A DNA stretch of 6,161 bases from Nitrospirae bacterium RBG_13_39_12. Its GTDB lineage: Bacteria > Nitrospirota > Thermodesulfovibrionia > Thermodesulfovibrionales > SM23-35. The notes beneath the pieces are model-generated. The model did not search any database. It was not told where the DNA came from and was given only the letters and a program-made list of their open reading frames with translations. How positions within the stretch are numbered: position 1 is the first letter of the stretch; every line of letters begins with the position of its first letter. The stretch covers positions 1,548-7,708 of the forward strand of contig MHEF01000160.1 in assembly GCA_001805125.1 (NCBI GenBank). The letters are read 5' to 3'. Positions 1 through 6,072 of this stretch are shown here, in pieces. The position numbers were made by a program, and so were the translations under genes.

Positions 1-1
1 T

Positions 2-1483
2 TCCATGTTTTCAAACAAATTGGGGGTTTGTAATGCACAGGGAGGCCCGGGCGCTTTTAATATGTTCTCCGGAGTAGCTGTAGCGCTTTCTGCTTCCCTG
101 CCAGTGTTATCTATGTCATCATATCCTCCGGTAAAATGGCGTGGCATTGGGGACCTCGGTGAAAGCACGGGGCTGTATCTTACGCCTGACCAGCAAAAGA
201 TGTTTTCTGCAACAACAAAAAAAACCTATCTCATAGAAACCCCGGAGCAGGTTTGCGATATTTTTGAAGAAGCTTTTAATATTGCTTTTAACGGACGGCC
301 GGGTCCTGTGCATATAGATATACCTTACGATGTTATGGCGATGGATGCAACCCGTCATAGGGACATTACCATTGACATTAAGCCCGTGCTGCCGCTGGAA
401 AAGGATATCAAGCTATTTGCAGATGTTCTAACAAATGCCATTAAATCAAAGAAAAAGATTATAGCTCACATCGGTTATGGAGCTGTTAGAAGCCATGCCG
501 AGGCCGAACTTTTACAGTTTGTAGATAGATTCCAGATTCCGTTCATAACAACTATGGACGCAAAAGGAATCATACGCGAGAATCACCCTCTCTCGCTCGG
601 TATGGGCGGAATTTCAAGCGACCCTGGAGCAAAACAGGCGTACAAAGAGGCAGACCTTGTTCTTGCCATAGGCAACTCCTTTGTGAAATGGCAGTGCTGG
701 AGGTTTCACGAAGGGCTTTTTGACAATAAGACACTCATGCACATTAATATAGATAAAAAAGAGGTCAACAAGGTATATAAGGCTGATTATGCAATGGTGT
801 CCGATATAAAGCCGGCTATAACAGCGCTGACTGAAGCAATGTCGAAGAAGATCGGTAGACTGAAGAAACTGAAGATACCTATAAAAAAATTCTGCACGGA
901 AAAAATTGACTATAATGGCAGTAAAATCCATCCCGGCCGGCTTTCTCAGGTAATTTCCAAATATCTCCCGGAAAGGAGCATTGTTCTTGGCGATGCAGGC
1001 GCGCATATGATCTGGCTGGCTGCGTATATGCAGTTTAATAGCGGGCAGAACTACAAGAATCCCGGGAGCTTCGGACCAATGGCATCGCATATTAATGCAG
1101 CTATAGGCGTACAGCTTGCAAATCCTGACAGGAGGGTTATAGTAGGATGTGGTGATGGTGGTTACCTCATGTCGGGATTCGAGCTTATGACCGCCGTCGA
1201 ATACAAGATCCCGATAATATGGATTATATTCAATAACAGCGAATTCAACATTATCAAACTTTTCCATCTTGCCAAGTTTAAGAAGGAGGTGTTCAACAAA
1301 TATCTTACTCCTGACTTTGCTAAATACGCAGAGGTATGCGGGGCAAACGGATACAGGATTGAGAGGTTGGGAGATTTCGCAGGAGCTTTTAAGGACGCTC
1401 TGAATTCTAAAATGCCTTCAATCATCGACGTAATAATAGACCCGGACTCTGTTATCCCGTTTAAGATGTACGATGATGCGTAG
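2..1483 (+). CDS. Thiamine diphosphate-dependent enzyme, acetolactate synthase-like (5' partial)
   Basis: This is a ThDP enzyme of the acetolactate synthase/benzoylformate decarboxylase superfamily. The reading frame is open to the left edge, so the true start lies outside the window. The first ATG (5) is internal, because family members have roughly 60-70 residues before this point, including the cofactor-activating Glu. Numbered from that ATG, the end of the PYR domain is visible (NAQGGPGAFN at 10-19, GRPGPVHIDIP at 97-107). The central Rossmann-like domain follows (about 125-270), then the C-terminal PP domain with the Mg/ThDP motif GDGG (383-386) ending in NN (410-411). The C-terminus ...IDVIIDPDSVIPF is typical of the family. 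The substrate cannot be assigned: these enzymes cleave or join 2-oxo acids, and the substrate-determining residues vary. No regulatory subunit gene (ilvN/H) follows, which argues against a standard branched-chain biosynthesis operon. A DUF2878 gene begins 30 nt downstream. Confidence 0.9.
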   Translation, partial: SMFSNKLGVCNAQGGPGAFNMFSGVAVALSASLPVLSMSSYPPVKWRGIGDLGESTGLYLTPDQQKMFSATTKKTYLIETPEQVCDIFEEAFNIAFNGRPGPVHIDIPYDVMAMDATRHRDITIDIKPVLPLEKDIKLFADVLTNAIKSKKKIIAHIGYGAVRSHAEAELLQFVDRFQIPFITTMDAKGIIRENHPLSLGMGGISSDPGAKQAYKEADLVLAIGNSFVKWQCWRFHEGLFDNKTLMHINIDKKEVNKVYKADYAMVSDIKPAITALTEAMSKKIGRLKKLKIPIKKFCTEKIDYNGSKIHPGRLSQVISKYLPERSIVLGDAGAHMIWLAAYMQFNSGQNYKNPGSFGPMASHINAAIGVQLANPDRRVIVGCGDGGYLMSGFELMTAVEYKIPIIWIIFNNSEFNIIKLFHLAKFKKEVFNKYLTPDFAKYAEVCGANGYRIERLGDFAGAFKDALNSKMPSIIDVIIDPDSVIPFKMYDDA

Positions 1484-1513
1484 CTGTAAATAAAAATATA
1501 TTTCATTTGATAT

Positions 1514-2074
1514 ATGCAGACAGCAACCATATTCAAGTTAAATACCATTGGATTTATTGCAACTTCCATATCCTGCTATCAGGGCGCACTGAGAGGCATG
1601 CCATGGCTTGGACTTGCCGTATTCACCCTTTTAATGGTGATATTCCTTCCATTCACTGACATGAAGAAAGAGAGGATACTGCTGACGATTATTGTGGGAG
1701 TGATCGGCTTTCTGCTGGACTCGATCCTCATTCTGTTTGATATTTATACCGTAAACATCGATACGAGGTGGCTGTTGCCGGCCTCCCTCTGTCCCGAATG
1801 GATACTCGCACTGTGGCTCAATTTCGGTTTCATGCTGTATATTTACTGGCTGATATTAAGGCGTAGCTACGTGGTATCCGGAGTGATCGGCATAATATTC
1901 GCTTTCATTATCTATGGCAATGCTCATTGGAATGGATTGCTTAAGTTGCACAGGCCGGCTTTAGTAAGTATTTTGATAATCGCCGTGATATGGGCGGTTT
2001 TGATTCCCGTATTAACCATGTTTGCAATTAAATTTTTTTCAAGAGAGGTTCATCATGCAACCCAAACGAAATAG
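1514..2074 (+). CDS. DUF2878-like integral membrane protein
   Basis: This 186-residue hydrophobic protein has about six membrane segments, near residues 11-27, 31-47, 54-77, 96-115, 119-137 and 149-173. The pattern resembles the DUF2878 family as I recall it: a short N-terminal helix, a G-(M/L)-PWLG motif (28-33), a conserved GFLLDS stretch (65-70), a W-L-P loop (86-89) and a P-x-W-I-x-AL-W segment (94-101). It is expected in the inner membrane; its function is unknown. Elsewhere family members sit near cyclopropane-fatty-acid-synthase-like and DUF1365 genes, which are not seen here. The ATG follows an in-frame TGA by one codon and lacks a clear Shine-Dalgarno sequence, so translation may depend on coupling to the upstream gene. 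The 3' end overlaps the next gene by 20 nt, which supports an operon. Family assignment is from recalled pattern only. Confidence 0.75.
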   Translation: MQTATIFKLNTIGFIATSISCYQGALRGMPWLGLAVFTLLMVIFLPFTDMKKERILLTIIVGVIGFLLDSILILFDIYTVNIDTRWLLPASLCPEWILALWLNFGFMLYIYWLILRRSYVVSGVIGIIFAFIIYGNAHWNGLLKLHRPALVSILIIAVIWAVLIPVLTMFAIKFFSREVHHATQTK

Positions 2075-3113
2075 TATGCTTACACCGCTATTGATACTTC
2101 TTATAACTTTTATCGCGGTGAGCGGTTGCGGTTCAGACGGAGATTCAGGAGGAGGTTCCGGATCGGCTTACCACTTCCCTGAAATGGTATTAGTGCCTGC
2201 CGGCACATTTACAATGGGGTTGGGCACAGGAGAGGGACCTTTACCTCAGGGGCCTGAACATATGGTAACAATGACAGACGATTTTGAGTTTGGCAAATAT
2301 GAAGTGACCAATCAGGAATACTGTGACATGCTGAATTACGCTTTGGAGAGGGACTACCTTGCCGGTGATTATGAAGATAATATTACGGTAAAAAACAAGC
2401 AGGGAGATTCACAGAATCTCCTTATACTTGACGAATATTTTGAAGGGATAGCAAGCGAAATCATATTCAATGCTCTCCAAAACCACTTTGTAGTTGAAAA
2501 GGGGAAGGAACGAAGACCGGTTGTCTATATTACATGGTATGGAGCTGCCTTTTATGCCAATGTTATAAGCGAGATGCAGGGACTTCCAAAATCCTACGAT
2601 CTATCAAATTGGGAGTTGGACATTAAAGGTGGAAATTATAGCTATCGTCTGCCTACAGAGGCTGAGTGGGAATATGCCGTACGATATGACGACGGAAGGT
2701 GGCTGCCGTGGATTAGTACTTCAGAACTGACTGATCGATACGATGAAATAATGTCAGATTTTTGGACGTATGCAAAGGATTATGCAAATTATAATGACAG
2801 CATAGGACATGCCACAGATATCGGCAGTTATGAAGCCGGAAGAAGTGTGCTCGGTATATATGATATGTCCGGGAATGTATCCGAGTGGGTTCAGGATTAT
2901 TATGCTCCGTATAATAACGAGGCACAGACAAATCCTGTTAATATTTCATCAGGCATATACTATCAGCGGCGAGGGGGAGGGTGGCTGAAATATTCAAATA
3001 ACTTCTTGTGGACATTTTATCACACAGACACCAACTATCCTTATGTTTACTATGTAGACTTAGGTTTTCGTGTTGTAAAATCGAAATCAAAGCTTAATCC
3101 GATTATATTTTAG
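2055..3113 (+). CDS. Lipoprotein with formylglycine-generating-enzyme-like (SUMF1) domain, catalytic Cys absent
   Basis: The chosen ATG (2055) has an AGAGAGG ribosome-binding site at 2042-2048 and gives an ideal lipoprotein signal. A longer in-frame start at 2022 would put extra residues ahead of it. The signal is a positive N-terminus, a hydrophobic core (9-22) and the lipobox VSGC with Cys25. Gly26-Ser27 at +2/+3 do not resemble an inner-membrane retention signal, so outer-membrane anchoring is likely. After a Gly/Ser linker (26-37) comes the FGE-sulfatase/SUMF1 fold: VPAGTFTMG (47-55), EVTNQEY (83-89), RLPTEAEWEYA (198-208), MSGNVSEW (271-278), RRGGGW (305-310) and GFRVV (337-341). In true FGE the C-terminal region after GGSW holds two redox-active Cys; here the only mature cysteines are Cys25 and Cys90. 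It is therefore probably a binding or structural member of the family, as in several envelope lipoproteins, and not a sulfatase activator. A long insert occupies about 95-170. No sulfatase gene is present. Confidence 0.9.
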   Translation: MQPKRNSMLTPLLILLITFIAVSGCGSDGDSGGGSGSAYHFPEMVLVPAGTFTMGLGTGEGPLPQGPEHMVTMTDDFEFGKYEVTNQEYCDMLNYALERDYLAGDYEDNITVKNKQGDSQNLLILDEYFEGIASEIIFNALQNHFVVEKGKERRPVVYITWYGAAFYANVISEMQGLPKSYDLSNWELDIKGGNYSYRLPTEAEWEYAVRYDDGRWLPWISTSELTDRYDEIMSDFWTYAKDYANYNDSIGHATDIGSYEAGRSVLGIYDMSGNVSEWVQDYYAPYNNEAQTNPVNISSGIYYQRRGGGWLKYSNNFLWTFYHTDTNYPYVYYVDLGFRVVKSKSKLNPIIF

Positions 3114-3145
3114 AAAAGACTCGTCGTCTTGAGGTACATATATAA

Positions 3146-3490
3146 ATGTTTTGTTTCCGCGACAAGGCACAAGTGGTAACTTTTGGAAAAGGGATACTAC
3201 TAACTGTTCTCGGAAGCGGCGAAAAGTTAAACGCAACGCACTGGAGCACACCCGCGGGTACGGTCTCGCCGTCGCATGAACACCCTGAGGAGCAGATAGG
3301 CTATGTAATCAAGGGGAGAATCGAGGTCACCATTGGAAGGGAGACATCTGAACTGAAGACTGGGGACTGCTATTTCATAGCCGGAAACATGCCTCATCAT
3401 TTCAGGCTTATAGAGGACTCTGAGGTCATAGATATTTTCAGCCCTCCAAGGCCTATACCAAAGCCGGAGAATATAATAGATGACAAATAA
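3146..3490 (+). CDS. Small single-domain cupin protein
   Basis: This 114-residue cytoplasmic-type protein consists of one cupin_2 barrel. Motif 1 reads G38-x5-H44-x-H46-x3-Q50-x6-G57, with Gln in place of the usual Glu metal ligand. Motif 2 begins at G73-D74 and ends at P83-H84-H85. His44, His46, Gln50 and His84 could hold a divalent metal. The conserved tail IDIFSPPRP (95-103) is common in stand-alone cupins of unassigned function. No signal peptide is visible. The gene starts 32 nt after the lipoprotein gene and ends 15 nt before the barrel gene, so it is likely cotranscribed with two envelope genes. A weak GAGG lies at 3131-3134, 11 nt before the ATG. Function could be enzymatic (isomerase or dioxygenase type) or ligand binding; the sequence does not decide. 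Confidence 0.88.
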   Translation: MFCFRDKAQVVTFGKGILLTVLGSGEKLNATHWSTPAGTVSPSHEHPEEQIGYVIKGRIEVTIGRETSELKTGDCYFIAGNMPHHFRLIEDSEVIDIFSPPRPIPKPENIIDDK

Positions 3491-3505
3491 GAAGGGACAA
3501 GTATA

Positions 3506-4531
3506 TTGAAATTCTTTTTATACATACTTATTGCAGGATTTATAAGCCTCAGTACAGGTAAAGTGTTTGCCTCGGCTGCGGAAGGTTCTGAGGAATCGTT
3601 TTGGAGGTTTGATGTCTCTCCGTATGCGTTTGTCTACATGACTGATCTTACAAAGGAGCCCCCTTCGGGAAAGAAATTCCGATTGAGGGTTAAGACTGGC
3701 ATACAGTACGATACCAATGTTATCCTAAACGCAGGGGGTGCAAGACTGCCTGCGGGGGTCCCCAAGCAGGAAGACTGGAGATGGGTCTTTAATCTCAATA
3801 CCAATTATAGTCTTTATAAGGACAGCCGGACTGAGGCAACCGTTGCTTACACTTTTTTTCAGAGCTTTCACAAGACCCTTTCAGATTTCAACATCACACA
3901 GAACCTGCTTGAAGCTTCTATTCTCTACAGGATCTCGCCGGTTGTGAGTGTAAAGGCAAACTATATGTTCCATCATATGCTTCTGGGCGGAGATCTCTAT
4001 GATTATGCAAATGTGGTCGGCCCCTCGGTCATAGTGGCAGAAGGGAAGGGTTTTTTTACGGTCTTCGATTACAGGTATGCTACCGCGCGTTTGAAAAACG
4101 TCTCCATATTTCGAAGGAATGCCGAGATGAGCGGTTCCGACAACCTTTACGGGATAACCCAGAACATCTATGTGGGCAATTCCGTTTTCCTCAGGTTCGG
4201 CTACTCCCACGACAGGAACAAAGGACAGGAAGAGTACTGGAATTACACGGGAGACAAGGTCTTTGCATGGGCAACTCTCAGACTCCCCATGAGTTCCCTC
4301 TTCGACATCTACGGTGAGCATTACAGGAGGGATTACGACGGGGCAAACCCCTTCGGCGGTGGTGAAAAAAGAGATGATAAGTCATACACTTTCGCAGTTA
4401 CCGTCACTAAATATTTTAAGGAGAAGTATGGTCTTTCACTGAGGCTTTTTTACATGAGGAACCAGTCTACGGTTGCCGCTTTCGATTACTCAAGGGTTGT
4501 ACCGAGCGTGCTGGTGGATATGAGGTTTTAA
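3506..4531 (+). CDS. Secreted outer-membrane beta-barrel protein, function unknown
   Basis: This 341-residue protein starts at TTG (3506), preceded by GAAGGGA (3491-3497) at good spacing. No other start fits the signal peptide. Residues 2-18 are hydrophobic and a signal peptidase I site is plausible after Ala22 (VFA) or a few residues on. The mature part is rich in alternating hydrophobic/aromatic strands and ends in Phe341 after V-L-V-D-M-R, the standard C-terminal signal for BAM insertion. The GIQYDTNV motif (65-72) near the first strands recalls the barrel module found behind TPR regions in surface-protein assembly modifiers and related outer-membrane proteins, but no TPR region is present. 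It might form a 12-14 stranded pore or an anchoring barrel; neither cargo nor substrate is evident. It closes the + strand operon, and its stop codon abuts a broken gene on the other strand. Confidence 0.82.
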   Translation: MKFFLYILIAGFISLSTGKVFASAAEGSEESFWRFDVSPYAFVYMTDLTKEPPSGKKFRLRVKTGIQYDTNVILNAGGARLPAGVPKQEDWRWVFNLNTNYSLYKDSRTEATVAYTFFQSFHKTLSDFNITQNLLEASILYRISPVVSVKANYMFHHMLLGGDLYDYANVVGPSVIVAEGKGFFTVFDYRYATARLKNVSIFRRNAEMSGSDNLYGITQNIYVGNSVFLRFGYSHDRNKGQEEYWNYTGDKVFAWATLRLPMSSLFDIYGEHYRRDYDGANPFGGGEKRDDKSYTFAVTVTKYFKEKYGLSLRLFYMRNQSTVAAFDYSRVVPSVLVDMRF

Positions 4532-4535
4532 TGGG

Positions 4536-4634
4536 AAGAACATATCCAGCTCCCTCAAGGTTTTCCATTGGCCCCAGAAGTTCTTCACCCCAGTAACCAT
4601 ATTCGGAAAGCACAGCCAGAACCTTTTTTGACAT
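4536..4634 (-). pseudogene. 5' fragment of a DJ-1/PfpI-family gene (truncated)
   Basis: Reading leftward from an ATG at 4634, an ideal AAGGAG site (4641-4646) lies 6 nt upstream. The first ~33 codons begin MSKKVLAVLSEYGYWGEE and go on L-L-G-P-M-E-N-L-E-G-A-G-Y. This matches my memory of the N-terminus of a DJ-1/PfpI (class I glutamine amidotransferase-like) subfamily: first beta-strand, then the first helix. Full proteins of this family are about 190-230 residues. Here the resemblance stops at about 4536, and the frame runs antisense into the barrel gene until a TAG at 4467 (55 codons in all). The nucleophile elbow Cys and the rest of the fold are missing, so the gene is dead. The family call rests on a short stretch. 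Confidence 0.55.
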
Positions 4635-4689
4635 TTTTCTCTCCTTTTCAATTTATTTTTGATAAAATATTACCCATTTTACCTTTTAA

Positions 4690-4831
4690 CTAAGGAGTTC
4701 ATAAATAAAGCCACATAAAGCGTTTTTATCTGTCATTCCGGCTTGTCGGGAATCATTCTTCACAGAAGGATTCCCGACGCGCTTCGCTTGCGGGAATGAC
4801 AACCATGTGGTCTTACTTATGAACTCCTTAG
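4690..4831. mobile_element. MITE-like element with 28-bp terminal inverted repeats
   Basis: The ends are inverted copies. ACTAAGGAGTTCATAA at 4689-4704 has its exact complement at 4817-4832, and the match extends inward to 28 bp (4689-4716 against 4805-4832) with three mismatches. A TAA trinucleotide flanks both sides (4687-4689 and 4832-4834) and could be a target-site duplication, although it is short. There is no open reading frame, so any movement would need a transposase acting in trans. The element sits between the convergent barrel and decarboxylase-like genes, upstream of the DJ-1/PfpI remnant, and may have separated that remnant from its promoter. Such short palindromic elements are usually multicopy, which cannot be tested here. 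Confidence 0.7.
4731..4801. repeat. Nested REP-like hairpin inside the MITE-like element
   Basis: TGTCATTCC (4731-4739) pairs with GGAATGACA (4793-4801). Inside it GTCGGGAATC (4745-4754) pairs with GATTCCCGAC (4769-4778), extended by TTCT/AGAA (4756-4759 with 4764-4767) around a TCAC loop. The GTCATTCC...GGAATGAC type of palindrome resembles intergenic repeats common in many environmental bacteria. It sits off-centre: 14 nt separate it from the left terminal repeat but only 3 nt from the right one. No T-run follows on either strand, so it is not an intrinsic terminator in the usual sense, though it may stabilise 3' ends of the two converging transcripts. Confidence 0.65.
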
Positions 4832-4853
4832 TAAGTTAGACGCAGTTTGCAAT

Positions 4854-5474
4854 TCAGGGCTCAACCTGTGGGAAGATATAATTGGTAAATCCAATGATAA
4901 CCATAATAGTCCCAAACTTTTTCTTAGGAACAAAACTCTTAACAATCACTTTGATATCAAATAACTCGAATTCATCAGGATTATAACGCCGTTCAAACAT
5001 ACCTTGCATTGCTGCCCTCAGATTTGCTTCCGCTACCTCCTTTGGTTCGTTTCCATGATATTCCGCGACAAAACCTCCGATATCCTGTTGATCGGATTTT
5101 CTTCTTAGATGCGCCAAGATCAATCCGGCTGTAAGAATCTCTCCTTGTTTACCTGACATTTCGGCCATAATGGTTTCTAAGACCGCCCCGTGGTGCATAA
5201 TAGTTGGGATTGGAATCTCCCTTGCTTCAGGTGGCAGAACGGAAGAGTAAACCATAATGTTATAATTCTCGACCTTAGCCATTCTGAGGGCATCGTCATA
5301 AGAACCTGCGTGGATGGTCACATCGCTCTCACCCTGTCCCCAAGTGATAAAATAGTTTTTAGGGATTCTGTTGCCGAAAATATATGCTTCGGGTTTAACA
5401 GTCTGGCAGCCTACAATACACAAAACTAAAAGAGTGGTTATGACAAAAACTATTCGAAATGTTCTCTTTTTCAC
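4854..5474 (-). CDS. Lipoprotein with pyruvoyl-dependent arginine decarboxylase-like domain
   Basis: This 206-residue protein is counted from the GTG at 5474. A TTG at 5486 would add four residues, but GTG shares its G with the upstream TAG (TAGTG), typical of coupled genes. KKR, a hydrophobic core (about 7-20) and lipobox IVGC with Cys23 mark a lipoprotein; Gln24 at +2 suggests the outer membrane. The rest resembles pyruvoyl-dependent arginine decarboxylase (PvlArgDC/PdaD, arginine to agmatine). Y-SSV-LPPEA (76-84) matches the self-cleavage region, with Ser77-Ser78 as the predicted cut that turns Ser78 into the pyruvoyl group. Asn72, Asp60 and Glu138 (in AEYHG) fall at the spacing of Asn47, Asp35 and Glu109 of the Methanocaldococcus enzyme. 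GNEPKEVAEAN (141-151) fits the family's helix after that Glu. Known members are cytoplasmic, so the lipid anchor is odd. No agmatinase or transporter gene is nearby. Activity is inferred and the substrate could differ. Confidence 0.78.
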   Translation of the reverse strand: MKKRTFRIVFVITTLLVLCIVGCQTVKPEAYIFGNRIPKNYFITWGQGESDVTIHAGSYDDALRMAKVENYNIMVYSSVLPPEAREIPIPTIMHHGAVLETIMAEMSGKQGEILTAGLILAHLRRKSDQQDIGGFVAEYHGNEPKEVAEANLRAAMQGMFERRYNPDEFELFDIKVIVKSFVPKKKFGTIMVIIGFTNYIFPQVEP

Positions 5475-5713
5475 TATTCCATACAATCTCTAATCTGTTT
5501 AAACAAAAAGAACAGACTTACAACGTGTTTATCCTTCGGCAGTTCAACCATCTTCTGCTTAAAAGACCTGCCGCTTTCTGTCCCCGTAAAAATTAAGAAG
5601 AATATACCATGAGAGGAAGTGATATTGTCAACTCTTTTCCTCTTTCCGGTTAGGACATCACCAATAGGATCATTGTAATAAACCTTGGTGAAGAAGACAG
5701 AAGAGACAGTTTG
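5474..5713 (-). pseudogene. Hypothetical protein, 5' end lost, coupled to the decarboxylase-like gene
   Basis: An open frame of 79 codons runs from just after an in-frame TAA (5714-5716) to the TAG at 5474-5476. It has no ATG, GTG or TTG until codon 55 (ATG at 5551). The translation looks protein-like and not random: residues 9-24 read TKVYYNDPIGDVLTGK, a hydrophobic strand GIFFLIF follows (36-42), and the tail is FKQKMVELPKDKHVVSLFF (51-69). I do not recognise the family. Its stop overlaps the GTG of the next gene by one base, which suggests the two once formed an operon. The beginning seems to have been removed where the transposase remnant now lies (overlap at 5692-5713). Alternatives are a frameshift, an unusual start codon, or a short product from codon 55. 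Sequence evidence only; moderate to low certainty. Confidence 0.45.
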
Positions 5714-5925
5714 TTACAGACGATAAAAAAGACGCCAAGAAGATAATCATTGATACTTCAAAAAGCAGGGGTAACTCCTTTAGAATTCATAGATCATGGA
5801 TAGCGAGAAATCTCACAGAAAGAGGTATTCCTGTAAAACCATCAACAGTCAGGTATGTATTGAGAAGATACAACATTGCAGCCAAATATAAGAGGAACAA
5901 ATCTAGGAAAAAGCAAAGGTTTTAA
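5692..5925 (+). pseudogene. Transposase remnant (helix-turn-helix region)
   Basis: This is a 77-codon frame with no start codon at its beginning; it follows a TGA at 5689-5691 and ends at TAA 5923-5925. The product is very basic. Residues 36-58 contain SWIARNLTERGIP, then V-K-P-S-T-V-R-Y-V-L: a helix-turn-helix of the type found in the N-terminal region of DDE transposases such as IS630- or integrase-like families (W-S-L-x-x-L-A-x-x-L-x-E-x-G-I, then S-x-x-T-V-R-x-I-L). It ends soon after in an Arg/Lys-rich tail (KYKRNKSRKKQRF). The DDE catalytic domain and the beginning are both missing, so it cannot transpose by itself. It probably records an old insertion that damaged the - strand gene pair. 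Which IS family it came from is uncertain. Confidence 0.45.
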
Positions 5926-5932
5926 TCTCAAA

Positions 5933-6063
5933 TAGATATTTAAAAAAGTTTTTTCTGGTATACTTCAGGGATTCTATAACATATATTTTAAAGAACTAAA
6001 ATTGGGGCATAAGCTTTCATTTGTAGTAAAATATTTCAATAGATAATCAACACTAAATATCTA
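5933..6063. repeat. AT-rich spacer bounded by a 10-bp inverted repeat
   Basis: TAGATATTTA (5933-5942) and its exact complement TAAATATCTA (6054-6063) flank 111 bp of AT-rich DNA between the transposase remnant and gltX. No coding frame is seen inside. The repeat could be remnant ends of a small element or chance in AT-rich sequence. Confidence 0.3.
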
Positions 6064-6072
6064 ATTTTTGAT

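Noticed and set aside
614..1267. Long - strand open frame opposite the ThDP enzyme gene
   Set aside because: It is antisense to well-conserved ThDP motifs, its translation has no family features and no ribosome-binding site was seen; the + strand gene explains the openness.
1162..1569. 135-codon - strand frame across the ThDP/DUF2878 junction
   Set aside because: It overlaps two convincing + strand genes and shows no motif.
2022..2054. Upstream ATG for the SUMF1-like lipoprotein
   Set aside because: It would extend the overlap with the DUF2878 gene and put 11 residues before the signal peptide; the ATG at 2055 has the better ribosome-binding site.
3116..3130. AAGAC/GTCTT inverted repeat between the lipoprotein and cupin genes
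   Set aside because: It has a five-bp stem only and no T-run; it is too weak to call a terminator or operator.
3881..4321. 146-codon - strand frame opposite the barrel gene
   Set aside because: It is a shadow of the barrel reading frame, with Cys/His-rich non-protein-like composition.
4745..4778. Hairpin as an intrinsic terminator for the converging genes
   Set aside because: The stem is strong but no run of T follows on either strand, and it is better explained as part of a repeat element.
5190..5429. 79-codon + strand frame inside the decarboxylase-like gene
   Set aside because: It is antisense to the region holding the Ser-Ser site and has no independent support.
5748..5750. ATG on the - strand (CAT) as the start of a 26-residue signal-like peptide that could be the lost start of the 5474-5713 frame
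   Set aside because: It would need a frameshift, has no ribosome-binding site, and lies opposite the transposase-like frame.
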